From positions 124,001 to 188,000 of the forward strand of contig NZ_CP016289.1 in assembly GCF_001679785.1 (NCBI RefSeq): 64,000 nt of DNA, given 5' to 3'. The translations under genes were made by a program, and so were the position numbers. The DNA comes from Rhizobium leguminosarum. GTDB lineage: Bacteria; Pseudomonadota; Alphaproteobacteria; Rhizobiales; Rhizobiaceae. Below are positions 25,386 to 34,513 of the stretch, one piece after another (position 1 is the first letter of the stretch; every line of letters begins with the position of its first letter). The notes under the pieces were generated by a model. It searched no databases and was not told the origin of the DNA. It saw only the letters and a list, made by a program, of their open reading frames with translations.

Positions 25386-25706
25386 TTGTGTCTATCTTCC
25401 GCTCAATGCCGTGCTGCTCGTGCCCTTTTGGCATGGTCCCAGGACGATCTGTCATCGGCCTCGAAAGTCGCCAAGGCGACGATTGCTAATTTCGAGGCGG
25501 GAAAGCGCTCTCCCTACGAACGAACGCTTCAGGATATGAAGCACGCCCTGGAAGGCGCAGGTGTAATTTTCATCCCCGAAAATGGCGGGGGTGCGGGTGT
25601 TCGCCTCGCAAAACGCGCCGATGCCTCGATCGACACGAACGAGACCGAGACGGTTCAATATGAAGAATATCTCGAAAACGACGCACCGCCCGGTGCGGGT
25701 GGTTGA
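25386..25706 (+). CDS. XRE-type transcriptional regulator
   Basis: A 106-residue DNA-binding protein with a single helix-turn-helix of the Cro/C1 type (AARALLAWSQDDLSSASKVAK then ATIANFEAGKR). The start is TTG 25386, which is needed to include the first helix; the spacing from AAGG is loose. The acidic C-terminal tail is probably disordered. It is translationally joined to the next gene (TGAATGATG). Small XRE-small-protein cassettes like this are common in rhizobia, and it may repress its own operon. No toxin fold was seen in the partner genes. Confidence 0.7.
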   Translation: MCLSSAQCRAARALLAWSQDDLSSASKVAKATIANFEAGKRSPYERTLQDMKHALEGAGVIFIPENGGGAGVRLAKRADASIDTNETETVQYEEYLENDAPPGAGG

Positions 25707-25970
25707 ATGATGGCAAAAAAAGAAAAGCTAGAACACTCCGAACTGGCGGGAGAATTCACCGACGACGGTGTCACCGTGCTCGTCGATATCTTCCGCACAT
25801 CGGGCAGCAATGAAGACTGGACGATGGAAGTGGTCACGCAAGCGGAAGATCTGATCCGCTGGGATGAGCCATTTGCGACAGACCGGGATGCCTTCGACGA
25901 ATTCCTGGCCGTCGTCGCGCGCGACGGCATTCGATCGTTTCTCGAAGATGAAGAGCCATCCGTGCATTGA
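25707..25970 (+). CDS. Small protein of unknown function in the XRE operon
   Basis: An 87-residue acidic protein (MMAKKEKLEHSELAGEF; later VTQAEDLIRWDEPFATDRDAFDEF). The start directly abuts the XRE stop codon. It looks like a small alpha/beta fold without membrane segments. I do not recognise a family; such proteins follow XRE regulators in several rhizobia. A regulatory partner or co-regulated stress protein is possible. Confidence 0.6.
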   Translation: MMAKKEKLEHSELAGEFTDDGVTVLVDIFRTSGSNEDWTMEVVTQAEDLIRWDEPFATDRDAFDEFLAVVARDGIRSFLEDEEPSVH

Positions 25971-25979
25971 GGGTATTCC

Positions 25980-26219
25980 GTGAAAAGTATCAATGATCTC
26001 GTCGCATCGGCGAAAACCGTCTGCGATCGATACCGGGCCGGGCGGATGGAGCGCGAGACCGTGCGGGAATGGGTTCTCGGACTTGGCGCCTATCCGCCGC
26101 CGCATGGAGATCGGGTGCGCGAAGCTGCGGAATGGTTCCGGCTGCACAATCGTGAGCCTGTTTCCGAAGACATCGTGCTGGTGGACATCGATCGACTTGC
26201 AGCGATTGCGGCGCCGTGA
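25980..26219 (+). CDS. Small protein of unknown function in the XRE operon
   Basis: A 79-residue protein starting at GTG 25980 after GAGGG. It is helical with a YRAGRMERETVREWVLG segment and ends with DIDRLAAIAAP. There is no membrane helix. It follows the preceding gene by nine bases, so it is probably the third gene of the XRE operon. A 23-bp inverted repeat begins just after its stop codon and may end the transcript. Function not recognised. Confidence 0.55.
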   Translation: MKSINDLVASAKTVCDRYRAGRMERETVREWVLGLGAYPPPHGDRVREAAEWFRLHNREPVSEDIVLVDIDRLAAIAAP

Positions 26220-26224
26220 TCCCG

Positions 26225-26277
26225 GGCGTGCGAGCGGATAGGCGAGCTACAAAGGCTCGCCTATCCGCTCGCACGCC
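26225..26277. repeat. 23-bp perfect inverted repeat
   Basis: A 23-base arm (26225-26247) pairs perfectly with 26255-26277 around a seven-base loop, TACAAAG. No T run follows on either strand. It may act as a terminator of the XRE operon, or it may be an excision scar next to the folD remnant. Confidence 0.6.
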
Positions 26278-26359
26278 AGTCATTGCCAAACCGTTCGATG
26301 CAGGACGGATCGCCGGGGCGCCGGCGCTGTTTTGCGGTTGCCTCGCCGCCTCGATCCGG

Positions 26360-26485
26360 ACTGGCGCAATTACGCCGGTACTCGGCGGCGTAGGACCAAT
26401 GACTATCATGAGCCTTATGCATAATACCCTCATCGCAGCTTCCATGCAGAGCGGTCTGGGGGTTCCGCTGCTTCGGCAAATGTGA
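26360..26485 (+). pseudogene. folD: folD 3'-end remnant (methylenetetrahydrofolate dehydrogenase/cyclohydrolase)
   Basis: Only the last ~41 codons of a FolD-like protein remain. The conserved ITPVLGGVGPMTIMSLMHNT closely resembles the C-terminal signature ITPVPGGVGPMTIAMLL of bifunctional FolD. The sequence upstream in the same frame does not look like FolD and runs into the 23-bp inverted repeat. It sits just before the folate-type oxidoreductase gene, where a folD would make metabolic sense, as it would recycle the one-carbon unit. It is therefore a decayed operon neighbour. Confidence 0.7.
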
Positions 26486-26585
26486 CACCCCTACCGCTGA
26501 CATGGCTCCTGCATCTCACGCGCGAAGCGTACGTCAAGCGCGGTTAGGTCATTTTAATTCGTGCGATAAATAGAAGGAACAGCAC

Positions 26586-29147
26586 GTGGCAGCATTTCCG
26601 GAAAAGGCAAAGGTCGTCATCATCGGGCTCGGCGGTATCGTCGGCGCTTCCATCGCGCATCATCTCGTCGAGCGGGGATGGGACGATATCGTCGGCATCG
26701 ATAAGTCGGGCATCCCGACCGATATCGGCTCGACAGCCCATGCCTCGGACTTCTGTTACACCACGAGCCACGACTATCTGTCGGTCTGGACCACACAATA
26801 TTCGATCGATTTCTACGAGAAGATGGGCCACTACGCCCGCATCGGCGGCCTCGAAGTGGCGCGCACCGGCGACGATTCCTGGATGGAGGAAATAAAGCGT
26901 AAGCTATCCTCGGCACGCGCTTTCGGCACGCGCGCTCACTATGTCAGCCCTTCCGAGATCAAGGAGAAGTTCCCGCTGATCGAGGAAGATCAGGTGATGG
27001 GCGGCCTTTACGATCCGGATGCCGGCCTCGTCATTCCGCGCTCGCAGACCGTTGCCGGCAAGCTGGTCGATGCCGCCGAAAAGGCTGGCAAGCTGCAGGT
27101 GTTCGGCAACACGCCGGCGAAGTCGCTGATCGTCGAAGGCGGCCGCATCAAGGGCGTCGTCACCCATCGCGGCACGATCATGGCCGACCACGTCATCGTC
27201 TGTGCCGGCCTCTGGGGGCGCCTGATCGCGGAGATGGTCGGCGAAGACTTGCCGGTCATGCCGGTCGACCACCCGCTCACCTTCTTCGGCCCGTATAATG
27301 AATTTGAAGGCACCGGCAAGGAAATCGGCTTCCCGCTGCTGCGCGACCAGGGCAACTCCGCCTATATGCGCGATACCGGCGACCCGGCGACGACCGAGGG
27401 CGGCCAGATCGAGTGGGGCTATTACGAAGCCACCAATCCGCGCATGTGCCATCCGCGCGACATTCTCGAAAAACACGAAGCGCGCCTTTCGCCCTCGCAG
27501 CGCGATCTCGATATGGAACAGATCATCGAGCCGCTCGAGCGCGCCATGGAATTGACGCCGATCCTCGGCGAACTCGGCTATAACGAAGGTCACTCCTTCA
27601 ACGGACTGCTGCAGGTTTCCGCCGGCGGCGGCGCATCCTGCGGCGAGAGCCAGAAGGTGCGCGGTCTCTGGTATTGCGTTGCCATCTGGGTCAAGGACGG
27701 CCCGGGCTATGGCAAGCTGATCGCCGACTGGATGACCGATGGCCGTACTGAAATCGATCACAACAGCATCGACTACGCCCGCTTCTATCCGCATCAGTTG
27801 ACGGAAGAGTTCATCGAGGGCCGCTGCTACGAAGCCGCCCAGAAGATCTATTTCCCGGCTGTTCACACCCGCGAACCCTATGCATCCGGCCGCAACGCCA
27901 AGCGCTCGCCCTTCTACGAGCGCGAAAAGGAACTCGGCGGCTACTTCATGGAACTTGGCGGCTGGGAGCGTGCGCACGGCTACGCCGCCAACGAGCATCT
28001 TCTGGAGAAATACGCCGACCGCGTCCCGGTTCGCGAGAATGAATGGGACAGCCGCCATTTCTGGCGCGTGTCGAATGCCGAGCATCTGGCGATGAGCGAG
28101 GATTGCGGCATCGTCAATCTCAGCCACTTCCACATGGTCGACATCGAGGGACCTGATCATGTCGAGCTGATGGAATGGCTCTGCGCCGCCAAGGTCGGCG
28201 GCGATGCAAACATCGGCAAGGGCATTTACACCCACTTCCTCGACGACGAAGGCATGGTGCGCGCTGACTTTACCGTCTTCCGCATGGCCGATCGATGCCG
28301 TCTCGTCAACGGCGCCGATGCCGGCCCGCGCGATCTGCACTATATGAAGCGCGTCGCCGAAGACCGTGGCCTTGACGTGACCATCACCGACGTCTCGGAA
28401 AAATTCGTAACGATCGGCATCTGGGGTCCGAACGCGCGCGACACGTTGAAGAAGGCCGTGGCCGATCCGGCCGGGCTCGATCAGGAAAACTTCGCCTTTG
28501 CGGCGATCAAACCGATCGAAATCGCCGGTAAGCCTGTCACCGCCTTTCGCATCTCCTATGTCGGCGAGCAGGGCTGGGAACTGCACATGAAGTACGAAGA
28601 CGGTCTCGCCGTCTGGGATGCGCTGCGCTCGACCGGTGTGATGGCCTTCGGCGTCGAAACCTATGCAAACTCGCGCCGCATGGAAAAGAGCCTGCGCCTG
28701 CAGAACGCCGACCTGCTGACCCAATACAACCTGATCGAAGCCGATCTCGCCCGTCCGAAGGTCAAGGAAGCCGATTTCCGTGGCAAGGCGAAACATCTGG
28801 AATACAAGGCGCGTGAGCACCAGCCGGCCATGCTCTGCACGCTTGTGATGAGCGAGAACACCGACAAATCAGGCGTGAAGCGTTATCCGGTGGGTAGCAT
28901 GCCGGTTATTGATCCCGCCACGGGAGAGGTTCTGGTCGACGAGCTTGGCCGTCGGTCCTACACGACCTCGGTCGCCTACGGCCCAACGGTCGGAAAGAAC
29001 ATCGCCTTGGCTTATCTGCCTTGGTCGCATTGCCAGGTCGGACGCAGGCTGAATGTCGAGTATTTCGCCGAGACTTATCCGGTCGAGGTTGTCGGCGTCG
29101 GGTACAAGCCGATCTATGACCCGGAAAATTTGAAGCCGCGCAGCTAA
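26586..29147 (+). CDS. FAD-dependent dimethylglycine/sarcosine dehydrogenase-like protein
   Basis: An 853-residue two-part enzyme. Residues 1-~400 are a DAO-type FAD oxidoreductase with an N-terminal VVIIGLGGIVGAS nucleotide motif and GSTAHAS, whose His is at the place of the covalent FAD attachment in dimethylglycine dehydrogenase. Residues ~420-850 are an FAO-type linker plus a glycine-cleavage T-protein (GcvT) fold that binds tetrahydrofolate. Such enzymes demethylate dimethylglycine, sarcosine or related N-methyl compounds and pass the carbon to folate. GTG 26586 follows AAGGA. A folD remnant lies just upstream. The exact substrate is not known; rhizobia have several paralogues. Confidence 0.8.
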   Translation: MAAFPEKAKVVIIGLGGIVGASIAHHLVERGWDDIVGIDKSGIPTDIGSTAHASDFCYTTSHDYLSVWTTQYSIDFYEKMGHYARIGGLEVARTGDDSWMEEIKRKLSSARAFGTRAHYVSPSEIKEKFPLIEEDQVMGGLYDPDAGLVIPRSQTVAGKLVDAAEKAGKLQVFGNTPAKSLIVEGGRIKGVVTHRGTIMADHVIVCAGLWGRLIAEMVGEDLPVMPVDHPLTFFGPYNEFEGTGKEIGFPLLRDQGNSAYMRDTGDPATTEGGQIEWGYYEATNPRMCHPRDILEKHEARLSPSQRDLDMEQIIEPLERAMELTPILGELGYNEGHSFNGLLQVSAGGGASCGESQKVRGLWYCVAIWVKDGPGYGKLIADWMTDGRTEIDHNSIDYARFYPHQLTEEFIEGRCYEAAQKIYFPAVHTREPYASGRNAKRSPFYEREKELGGYFMELGGWERAHGYAANEHLLEKYADRVPVRENEWDSRHFWRVSNAEHLAMSEDCGIVNLSHFHMVDIEGPDHVELMEWLCAAKVGGDANIGKGIYTHFLDDEGMVRADFTVFRMADRCRLVNGADAGPRDLHYMKRVAEDRGLDVTITDVSEKFVTIGIWGPNARDTLKKAVADPAGLDQENFAFAAIKPIEIAGKPVTAFRISYVGEQGWELHMKYEDGLAVWDALRSTGVMAFGVETYANSRRMEKSLRLQNADLLTQYNLIEADLARPKVKEADFRGKAKHLEYKAREHQPAMLCTLVMSENTDKSGVKRYPVGSMPVIDPATGEVLVDELGRRSYTTSVAYGPTVGKNIALAYLPWSHCQVGRRLNVEYFAETYPVEVVGVGYKPIYDPENLKPRS

Positions 29148-29247
29148 GCACTCAAGTGCATGTGGCGCCGCAAGCACGGGGCGCCACACTGAACGGCGGC
29201 TCGATGAGCTCGCTAGTGACACCTGTTCCAGGTGCCCAATAGCTGCC

Positions 29248-29293
29248 CTAAATCAAAGAAATAGAGCATGATGTTGTCGGCGTCATGCTCCAG
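29248..29293. repeat. Partial RIME-like palindrome
   Basis: CTAAATCAAAGAAATAGAGC is followed by ATGATG and a closing GTCATGCTC, pairing GAGCATGA with TCATGCTC. It is the half-copy of the element seen complete at 44863 and 59551. Confidence 0.55.
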
Positions 29294-29294
29294 G

Positions 29295-29519
29295 CTATTT
29301 CCCCTGAAACTTCTTCCGCGCCGCGCGCACCACGCTCTCGGCGAGGATCAGCAGGCAGCCGAGGAGAAGCAGAGCAGCGGCGAGTAACGCGTCGGCATGG
29401 GCGAATTTCACCAGCACGCCGACGACAGCGATCAGCAGCAGCGCCGCCAGCGCCAATGCGCCGTCGTCGATGAACATGCCGAAGAATTCCTTGAACACGA
29501 CTTTAAGAATATTCGTCAT
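29295..29519 (-). CDS. Small membrane protein, partner of the FTR1-like gene
   Basis: A 74-residue protein with two transmembrane helices (ALALAALLLIAVVGVLV and ALLAAALLLLGCLLILAES). The ATG overlaps the stop of the upstream gene as ATGA, so translation is coupled. The longer open frame to 29771 runs antisense-like through the neighbour and is not a better start. It has a short basic C-terminus (RAARKKFQGK). Likely a small subunit or accessory protein of the membrane protein encoded just upstream. Confidence 0.6.
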   Translation of the reverse strand: MTNILKVVFKEFFGMFIDDGALALAALLLIAVVGVLVKFAHADALLAAALLLLGCLLILAESVVRAARKKFQGK

Positions 29520-30268
29520 GCGGCGACCTCGGCATGGGCGTTGAAATACTGGCGCAGCATCCGGACCGCGGCGAAGGAAAAGACGGCAAGCACGGCAAGG
29601 ATCGCCAGGAGCGAAAGGTCGTCGCCCGGCCAGTCGGCACCGATGCCCTCGCCGACCCAGAATATGCCGAAGGCGCTGAGCAGCAGCCCGACGACGAATT
29701 TGAGGCTGTTCTCCGGAACCGCCGAAAGCGGTTTGTGCACGAAGATGCCGATGATCAGCACCAAAAGGCAAGCCGCAGCCGCCCCAAGGCTGGCATAACC
29801 GATCATGCCATGTCCGGCGCCGGTGGCGATGACGATGAACACCACTTCGATCCCCTCGAGCAGCACGGCCTTGAAGGCCGCAATGCCCGCCAGGAGATTT
29901 GCGCGGCGCTCGGAGGATTGGCGCCTCAGGCTATCCGTCTCGGCGGCAAAGGCCTTGTCCTCGTCGTGCAGCGCGATGAAGCCCGAAGCCCTGAGGATCG
30001 CCTTGCGCAACCAGCGCAGGCCGAAGAGAACGAGCAGCGTTCCGATGACGAACTGCATCAGCTCGACCGGAATGAGGCCGAGCAATGGACCGAGCGCCAG
30101 CACAAGGATGGCCAGAACGCCGAGCGCAAGACCGGTGCCGATGAAGGCCGGCCGCCAGCTTTGCGTGACGCCGACGGCCAGGATGATGGTGAAGGCTTCA
30201 ACGACCTCGACGAAGGAGCCGAGAAATGCGGCCGTGACCGTCGAGGTGATCGTTGTCAGAGTTGTCAT
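29516..30268 (-). CDS. FTR1-like multi-spanning membrane protein
   Basis: A 250-residue inner-membrane protein with about six or seven hydrophobic helices. Two E-x-x-E type motifs (FVEVVEAF near the N-terminus and LLEGIEVVF mid-protein) resemble the paired REGxE motifs of FTR1 iron permeases and of COG4280-type proteins. The relationship to high-affinity iron transport is only by family resemblance; no periplasmic iron-binding partner is present here. The gene is coupled to the small membrane protein gene. Metal or cation transport is a reasonable guess. Confidence 0.6.
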   Translation of the reverse strand: MTTLTTITSTVTAAFLGSFVEVVEAFTIILAVGVTQSWRPAFIGTGLALGVLAILVLALGPLLGLIPVELMQFVIGTLLVLFGLRWLRKAILRASGFIALHDEDKAFAAETDSLRRQSSERRANLLAGIAAFKAVLLEGIEVVFIVIATGAGHGMIGYASLGAAAACLLVLIIGIFVHKPLSAVPENSLKFVVGLLLSAFGIFWVGEGIGADWPGDDLSLLAILAVLAVFSFAAVRMLRQYFNAHAEVAA

Positions 30269-30477
30269 GGTTCTTGTCCGTTATACAGGCGGAGATCAAT
30301 GCGTTGTTGATGCCGGCAGCACTGTGCAACAGCTGCGAGAAAGGGAAAAGGCGTGCGCTGCTAAAGATTGTGCATGAAGGGTATTGAAGGATGAAATCGA
30401 AAATCTGGAAGCGCATCCGCCTTGATCGACATCCCCTATCCCTCCGCCGCCAACGCGATGGACGAGACTTGGGAGAG

Positions 30478-31215
30478 CTATCTGCTGTCGCCGTTTTCAG
30501 CCTCGGCGGCAGCGTCAGGCGCGCGGCTCGGAATGAACCGCTTCGAGATCAACCAGCAGCCGAGCGCCCATAAAGCCCCGGCGCACCATCCGGCTAAGAC
30601 GTCCGTGGGGTAATGGACCCCGAGATAGATCCGACTCAAACCGACGATGACGGCAAGGAAGACGCCGGCGCCCATGACGAAGATCCGGGTCGACGGATAA
30701 CGCTGCGTTCGCGCCACGAGCGCCCCTAGCGTCAGATAGGTCACCGCCGAGACCATGGCATGTCCGCTGGGAAAGCTGAGATCGCTCACTTCGACCAGAT
30801 GCGGCACGATATCGGGACGCGGCCGGGCGACGAGAATCTTCAGCGTCGCGCTCGCCAGCCAGCCGGTCAGCACCGAGGAAAAGACGAAGATGGCGATCGG
30901 CCAGCGCCGGTCGAACAAAAGATAGATGGTGATCAGAGCCGTCAGCAGCGAGAGAACGGTGATGCCGCCGAGGGCGGTGATATCGTCGACGGCATGAGTC
31001 AGCCATCCGGGGCCGATCGGCACGGCAAGATCGTCCGCGCGTCTCAACGCCAGCAGGATTACCTCATCGAAGCGAAAGGACTCGCCTTCCAGGACTTCAC
31101 TCGTCAGCCGCTGGAGCACGAACAATCCGCCCGCGATCGACGCGAGCGTAATCAGCGTCAGCGGTTCATAGGCGGTAAGCCTTGTCAGAAAACCTTGTCG
31201 TTGAACCTCAGTCAT
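30478..31215 (-). CDS. PAP2-family membrane phosphatase
   Basis: A 245-residue membrane protein (five or six helices) of the type 2 phosphatidic acid phosphatase superfamily. The three signature blocks are all present: KILVARPRPD, FPSGHAM and SRIYLGVHYPTD. The last His and the PSGH His are the catalytic pair. It likely dephosphorylates a lipid phosphate such as undecaprenyl pyrophosphate or lysophosphatidic acid at the periplasmic face. ATG 31215 is taken over the 31290 ATG; neither has a clear SD. It stands alone. Confidence 0.82.
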   Translation of the reverse strand: MTEVQRQGFLTRLTAYEPLTLITLASIAGGLFVLQRLTSEVLEGESFRFDEVILLALRRADDLAVPIGPGWLTHAVDDITALGGITVLSLLTALITIYLLFDRRWPIAIFVFSSVLTGWLASATLKILVARPRPDIVPHLVEVSDLSFPSGHAMVSAVTYLTLGALVARTQRYPSTRIFVMGAGVFLAVIVGLSRIYLGVHYPTDVLAGWCAGALWALGCWLISKRFIPSRAPDAAAEAENGDSR

Positions 31216-31517
31216 GCCTGCCGTCGAGCTCCCTTTACATGATGCCGGTCCTCGCCAAATCGGCAATGCAACCGCAGGATTCAAGGTCAAACGGCATTAA
31301 ATGACGCACCTGAAGCGAGTTTTACGCTCGGCGACGTCGCCGTCCATGGTTCACTGGCATCATCCGCGAGATGGGGGAAGGGATTGACTTGGTCGCGTCC
31401 TGACAAAGGACTGCCGCAGCGAGGTCAGTAAAAATGGCTACCTCCGCACACCATCAAGCGGCGATCGCACGCCGACCGTCGTCCTTCGAAAGCGCAACGT
31501 CTACCGCCCCGATCAGT
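31216..31517. other. Intergenic stretch, nothing recognised
   Basis: About 300 bp between the PAP2 gene and the lone receiver gene. Open frames here are short and antisense. No hairpin or repeat stood out. Confidence 0.4.
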
Positions 31518-31889
31518 TCACGATCTCAATGCTTTGTTGATGGCCGCAATCAGCGCGGCTCCGGAAAATTGCTTCTGCAGATAAGCAACGCATCCGACCT
31601 TTTCCGCCTCCGCCTTCACGGAGCCGGCTTCCAGCGCGGTAATGAAAATCACCGGAAGGACTGTCCCCTCGGCCTTCAGCCGGCGTTGCAGATCGATGCC
31701 GGACATGCCACCGAGGTCGATATCAAGGACAAGGCAATCTATAGCCTTTTTCCGATCGCGAGCGATAAAGTCCTCGGCGGATGCATACTCCTCGGCCAGA
31801 AAACCGTAGGCGTTGAGCAGCCGCCCGAGGCTGCGCCGTAGGCTTGCGTCATCATCGACGACAGCGACCGTGCGGCGAAGGTTCACCAC
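31518..31889 (-). CDS. Single-domain response regulator (receiver only)
   Basis: A 123-residue stand-alone receiver of the FixJ type. It has the acidic pocket VAVVDDDASLRRSL, the phosphoacceptor Asp in LVLDIDLGGMSG (near residue 55), the switch Thr in FITALE and Lys in YLQKQF. No output domain follows. It lies about 100 bp downstream of the two-component regulator below. It may take phosphate from the same histidine kinase and act as a sink, or report to a partner protein. Confidence 0.82.
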   Translation of the reverse strand: MVNLRRTVAVVDDDASLRRSLGRLLNAYGFLAEEYASAEDFIARDRKKAIDCLVLDIDLGGMSGIDLQRRLKAEGTVLPVIFITALEAGSVKAEAEKVGCVAYLQKQFSGAALIAAINKALRS

Positions 31890-31988
31890 CTCATGCCCCT
31901 CTTTTGAACATATGAGAGATTAACGGTTCCCGATCAAATTAGGCCGCTTCGAGGTCGATTGATATTGTCCTAAGGGGAAGGAGTCCTG

Positions 31989-32621
31989 TCACCCCGCCGG
32001 CGATGCCGTATCCTGGTCGATGAGACCAATATTTGCGGCGATCGACACCGCCTCGGCCAGCGAGTGTACGGCAAGTTTTTCCATGACCTGATGTCGATGT
32101 ACCTTCACCGTCCGCTCCGAGATGCCGAGCGCAAAAGCGATCTGCTTGTTGAGACGGCCGCGAATGAGGAACCGGAACACTTCGGCCTCGCGCGGACTAA
32201 GCCCCGCCACAAGCGCCCGCTGGGCTTGAAGGCGGTCGTGTCCGGCCCGCTGTCTTTCATATTGGATGAGAGCGCGATCGATCGCCTCCATCAATGCCGC
32301 CGTGGTCGAACTCTTCTCCAGAAAATCCTTGGCGCCCGCCTTCATCGCCTCGACGCTCGCCTTGATGTCTCCTTCCCCCGTCAGGAACACGACCGGTAAT
32401 AGCGGCGCCAGCTCGCGCAGCCGGCGTTGGATCTGCAGGCCGGACTGGCCAGGCATCTGGAGGTCGAGAAGAACGCAGCCCGGCTCGCAAGCGGAAAGGC
32501 GGGCGAGAAACTGGTCTCCGGATTCATGGGCTTCGACCTTGAGACCGTGTGCGGAAAGCAGCCTTGCGGTCGCCGTCCGGTAGGATTTGTCGTCATCGAC
32601 GATATGGACAACCGGTTTCAT
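31989..32621 (-). CDS. FixJ/LuxR-type response regulator
   Basis: A 210-residue regulator with an N-terminal receiver (HIVDDDKSYRTA, phospho-Asp in CVLLDLQMPG) and a C-terminal LuxR/GerE helix-turn-helix (LSPREAEVFRFLIRGRLNKQIAFALGISERTVKVH). ATG at 32621 overlaps the kinase stop as ATGA, so it is the kinase's direct partner. Typical FixJ-like regulators activate promoters on phosphorylation; the divergent exported-enzyme genes are the obvious targets. No operator was recognised in the gap. Confidence 0.87.
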   Translation of the reverse strand: MKPVVHIVDDDKSYRTATARLLSAHGLKVEAHESGDQFLARLSACEPGCVLLDLQMPGQSGLQIQRRLRELAPLLPVVFLTGEGDIKASVEAMKAGAKDFLEKSSTTAALMEAIDRALIQYERQRAGHDRLQAQRALVAGLSPREAEVFRFLIRGRLNKQIAFALGISERTVKVHRHQVMEKLAVHSLAEAVSIAANIGLIDQDTASPAG

Positions 32622-34513
32622 CTCGATCGCTCCTCCCTGTGGGCGAGCGGCAGGGCCACGCGAAAGACCGCGCCTCCTTCGGGGCGGTTGTCGGCACGGA
32701 TGGTACCGCCATAGGTCTCGAGAATGGCGCGGGCTATGGAAAGCCCAAGCCCGGTACCCGCCTGCTTGGTAGTATAGAACGGCTCGAAGATGCGGATCAG
32801 CCTCTCTTCGGGAATGCCATCTCCGGTGTCGGAAACCCGCAGCTCCGCCTTCTCGTTCGCCAGTCCCGTGGCGAAGCTAAGCGTTCTCCCGGCCGGGACG
32901 GCGTTCAGCATCGCATCCATCCCGTTGGTCGCCAGGTTGAGAATAACCTGCTGCACATGAACCTTGTCGGCACGCACGGGCAGCTCGCCCGGCGGCTGGG
33001 TTGAGGTCAGCTTAATTCCGCGCCGTTCCGCCTCGCCGTGAATGATGCGGATCGCGCTCGACGTGACATCGTTCAGATCGAACTCCTGCCAATCGATCTC
33101 GTTTCTCTTCTTGAGCAATTCTCTCATCCGACTGATGATATCGCCTGCGCGTTGATCGTCCTCCTGGATGTCGAGAAGAATCTGCTGGATCAGCTCGTGA
33201 TCGGGGGGCTCTCTTCGAAGCAGCACCGAGGCCGCCTCGGCATTGTTGCGAATGGCCGATAAGGGCTGGTTCAGTTCGTGAGCGATCGACGAGGACAATG
33301 CTCCGGCTGTCGCGGACTGGTTGAGATGGACGGCTTCCAGCAAGTGAAGTTGCGCGCTGCGCTCGGCGTCGCGGCGCCGCCTCCGCTCGAGCAGCAGCAC
33401 CGAGATGATGCCGGCTTGCGCCAACAGGAGGCCGCTCCCCGCCACCAATAGGACCCAGTGTTCCTCCCAGAGGCTTTTAACCCTGTGCATCTGGACCGTG
33501 CCCGGCGGCAGATCCTTTTCGGCGAGCCCCCAGCGTTGGAGTTGCCGGGCATCGGCGACATAGGTCTGGGGCGCTTCGAGATCCGACGCCGGCTTGCCGG
33601 CGATCGCATCGATGACGAGGTCGCCGACAGTCCGCCCCAGCGCATCGAATGTGACGGTATTGCCGCCGACGACGCCATAGTCGATGTAGGTCTGATAAGG
33701 TCCATAGACCGGCGCGCTGGCGGTCGCCGCGATCTGCCTGATCGCGTCGCGCGGAACAAAATTGCGCCCTGTCCGATCCTTGAAGACCGTCAATGCCAGG
33801 ATGATGCTGTCGGGCGGGACGCGGGACGCGCGTTCGACGAATTCGTCGATCGCCAGATCTTCCAGATAGGTCGTCGTATCATAGGATTTGGAGAACTGTT
33901 TCAAATCCGCGCGAGCCGTCGTCAGCCAGCTCCGGTCGAAGTCGGACGAGCCTCCGACGATGTAGAGGTGGCGGGCATCGGGCTGCAGGCCGCGGGCCAT
34001 CTCGGCCGTCTTCAGAATGTTGAATGTCGAGAAGGCTCCGATCACGTCATCCGGCAAAGCGATCTTCTCGGCGGTGGCGGTGCCGAAGCCGGCGGCTACG
34101 ATTTTGGCGCCGGGAGCGATCGTGCCGCGGTTCGCGACGATGAAGCTGGCCGATTCCCTGCCGACGGCCACGACCACGTCGGGGCGGCGCGCTGCGTATT
34201 TCTCGCCCAGATATCGGGCCATGCGCGCGACATGTTCGCCTTCCGGAAACCGGGAGAGATCCAGGAACTCGGAAAACAGATCGATCTTGCCGTTGGTCGC
34301 CTCCAGCAGACGGCTTCTCAACGCCTCTCCGGCAGCGGTCGTCGCCGCGATCCTCTCGTCATAGGGATAAAGAACGAGGACGCGGGGAACCCGATCGATG
34401 ATGGCAATCGAGGTGTCGGAGGCTGCTGCCTGACGACTGGACACACTCAGGGCGGCCACCGCCAAAAAAAAGGCAGTGCAGCATAATCGACCTGACCAAT
34501 CGCCCAAGCCCAT
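32618..34513 (-). CDS. Sensor histidine kinase with ABC-binding-protein-like periplasmic domain
   Basis: A 631-residue membrane kinase. A signal/first transmembrane region (LCCTAFFLAVAALSVSS) is followed by a ~330-residue periplasmic domain that resembles ABC substrate-binding proteins (VLVLYPYDERIAATTAAGEA; YGPYQTYIDYGVVGGN). A second transmembrane helix (WVLLVAGSGLLLAQAGIISV) comes next. Then come a HisKA box SSIAHELNQPLSAIRNN and an HATPase_c domain with N-box LNLATNGMDAM, DTGDGIP and GTGLGLSIA. ATG 34513 follows GGGGGAAAG. It probably binds a periplasmic ligand and phosphorylates the regulator with which it is translationally coupled; the ligand is unknown. Confidence 0.85.
   Translation of the reverse strand: MGLGDWSGRLCCTAFFLAVAALSVSSRQAAASDTSIAIIDRVPRVLVLYPYDERIAATTAAGEALRSRLLEATNGKIDLFSEFLDLSRFPEGEHVARMARYLGEKYAARRPDVVVAVGRESASFIVANRGTIAPGAKIVAAGFGTATAEKIALPDDVIGAFSTFNILKTAEMARGLQPDARHLYIVGGSSDFDRSWLTTARADLKQFSKSYDTTTYLEDLAIDEFVERASRVPPDSIILALTVFKDRTGRNFVPRDAIRQIAATASAPVYGPYQTYIDYGVVGGNTVTFDALGRTVGDLVIDAIAGKPASDLEAPQTYVADARQLQRWGLAEKDLPPGTVQMHRVKSLWEEHWVLLVAGSGLLLAQAGIISVLLLERRRRRDAERSAQLHLLEAVHLNQSATAGALSSSIAHELNQPLSAIRNNAEAASVLLRREPPDHELIQQILLDIQEDDQRAGDIISRMRELLKKRNEIDWQEFDLNDVTSSAIRIIHGEAERRGIKLTSTQPPGELPVRADKVHVQQVILNLATNGMDAMLNAVPAGRTLSFATGLANEKAELRVSDTGDGIPEERLIRIFEPFYTTKQAGTGLGLSIARAILETYGGTIRADNRPEGGAVFRVALPLAHREERSR

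Noticed and set aside
26904..28820. 638-codon minus-strand frame over the FAD/GcvT gene
   Set aside because: Antisense shadow; the plus-strand product has clear domains.
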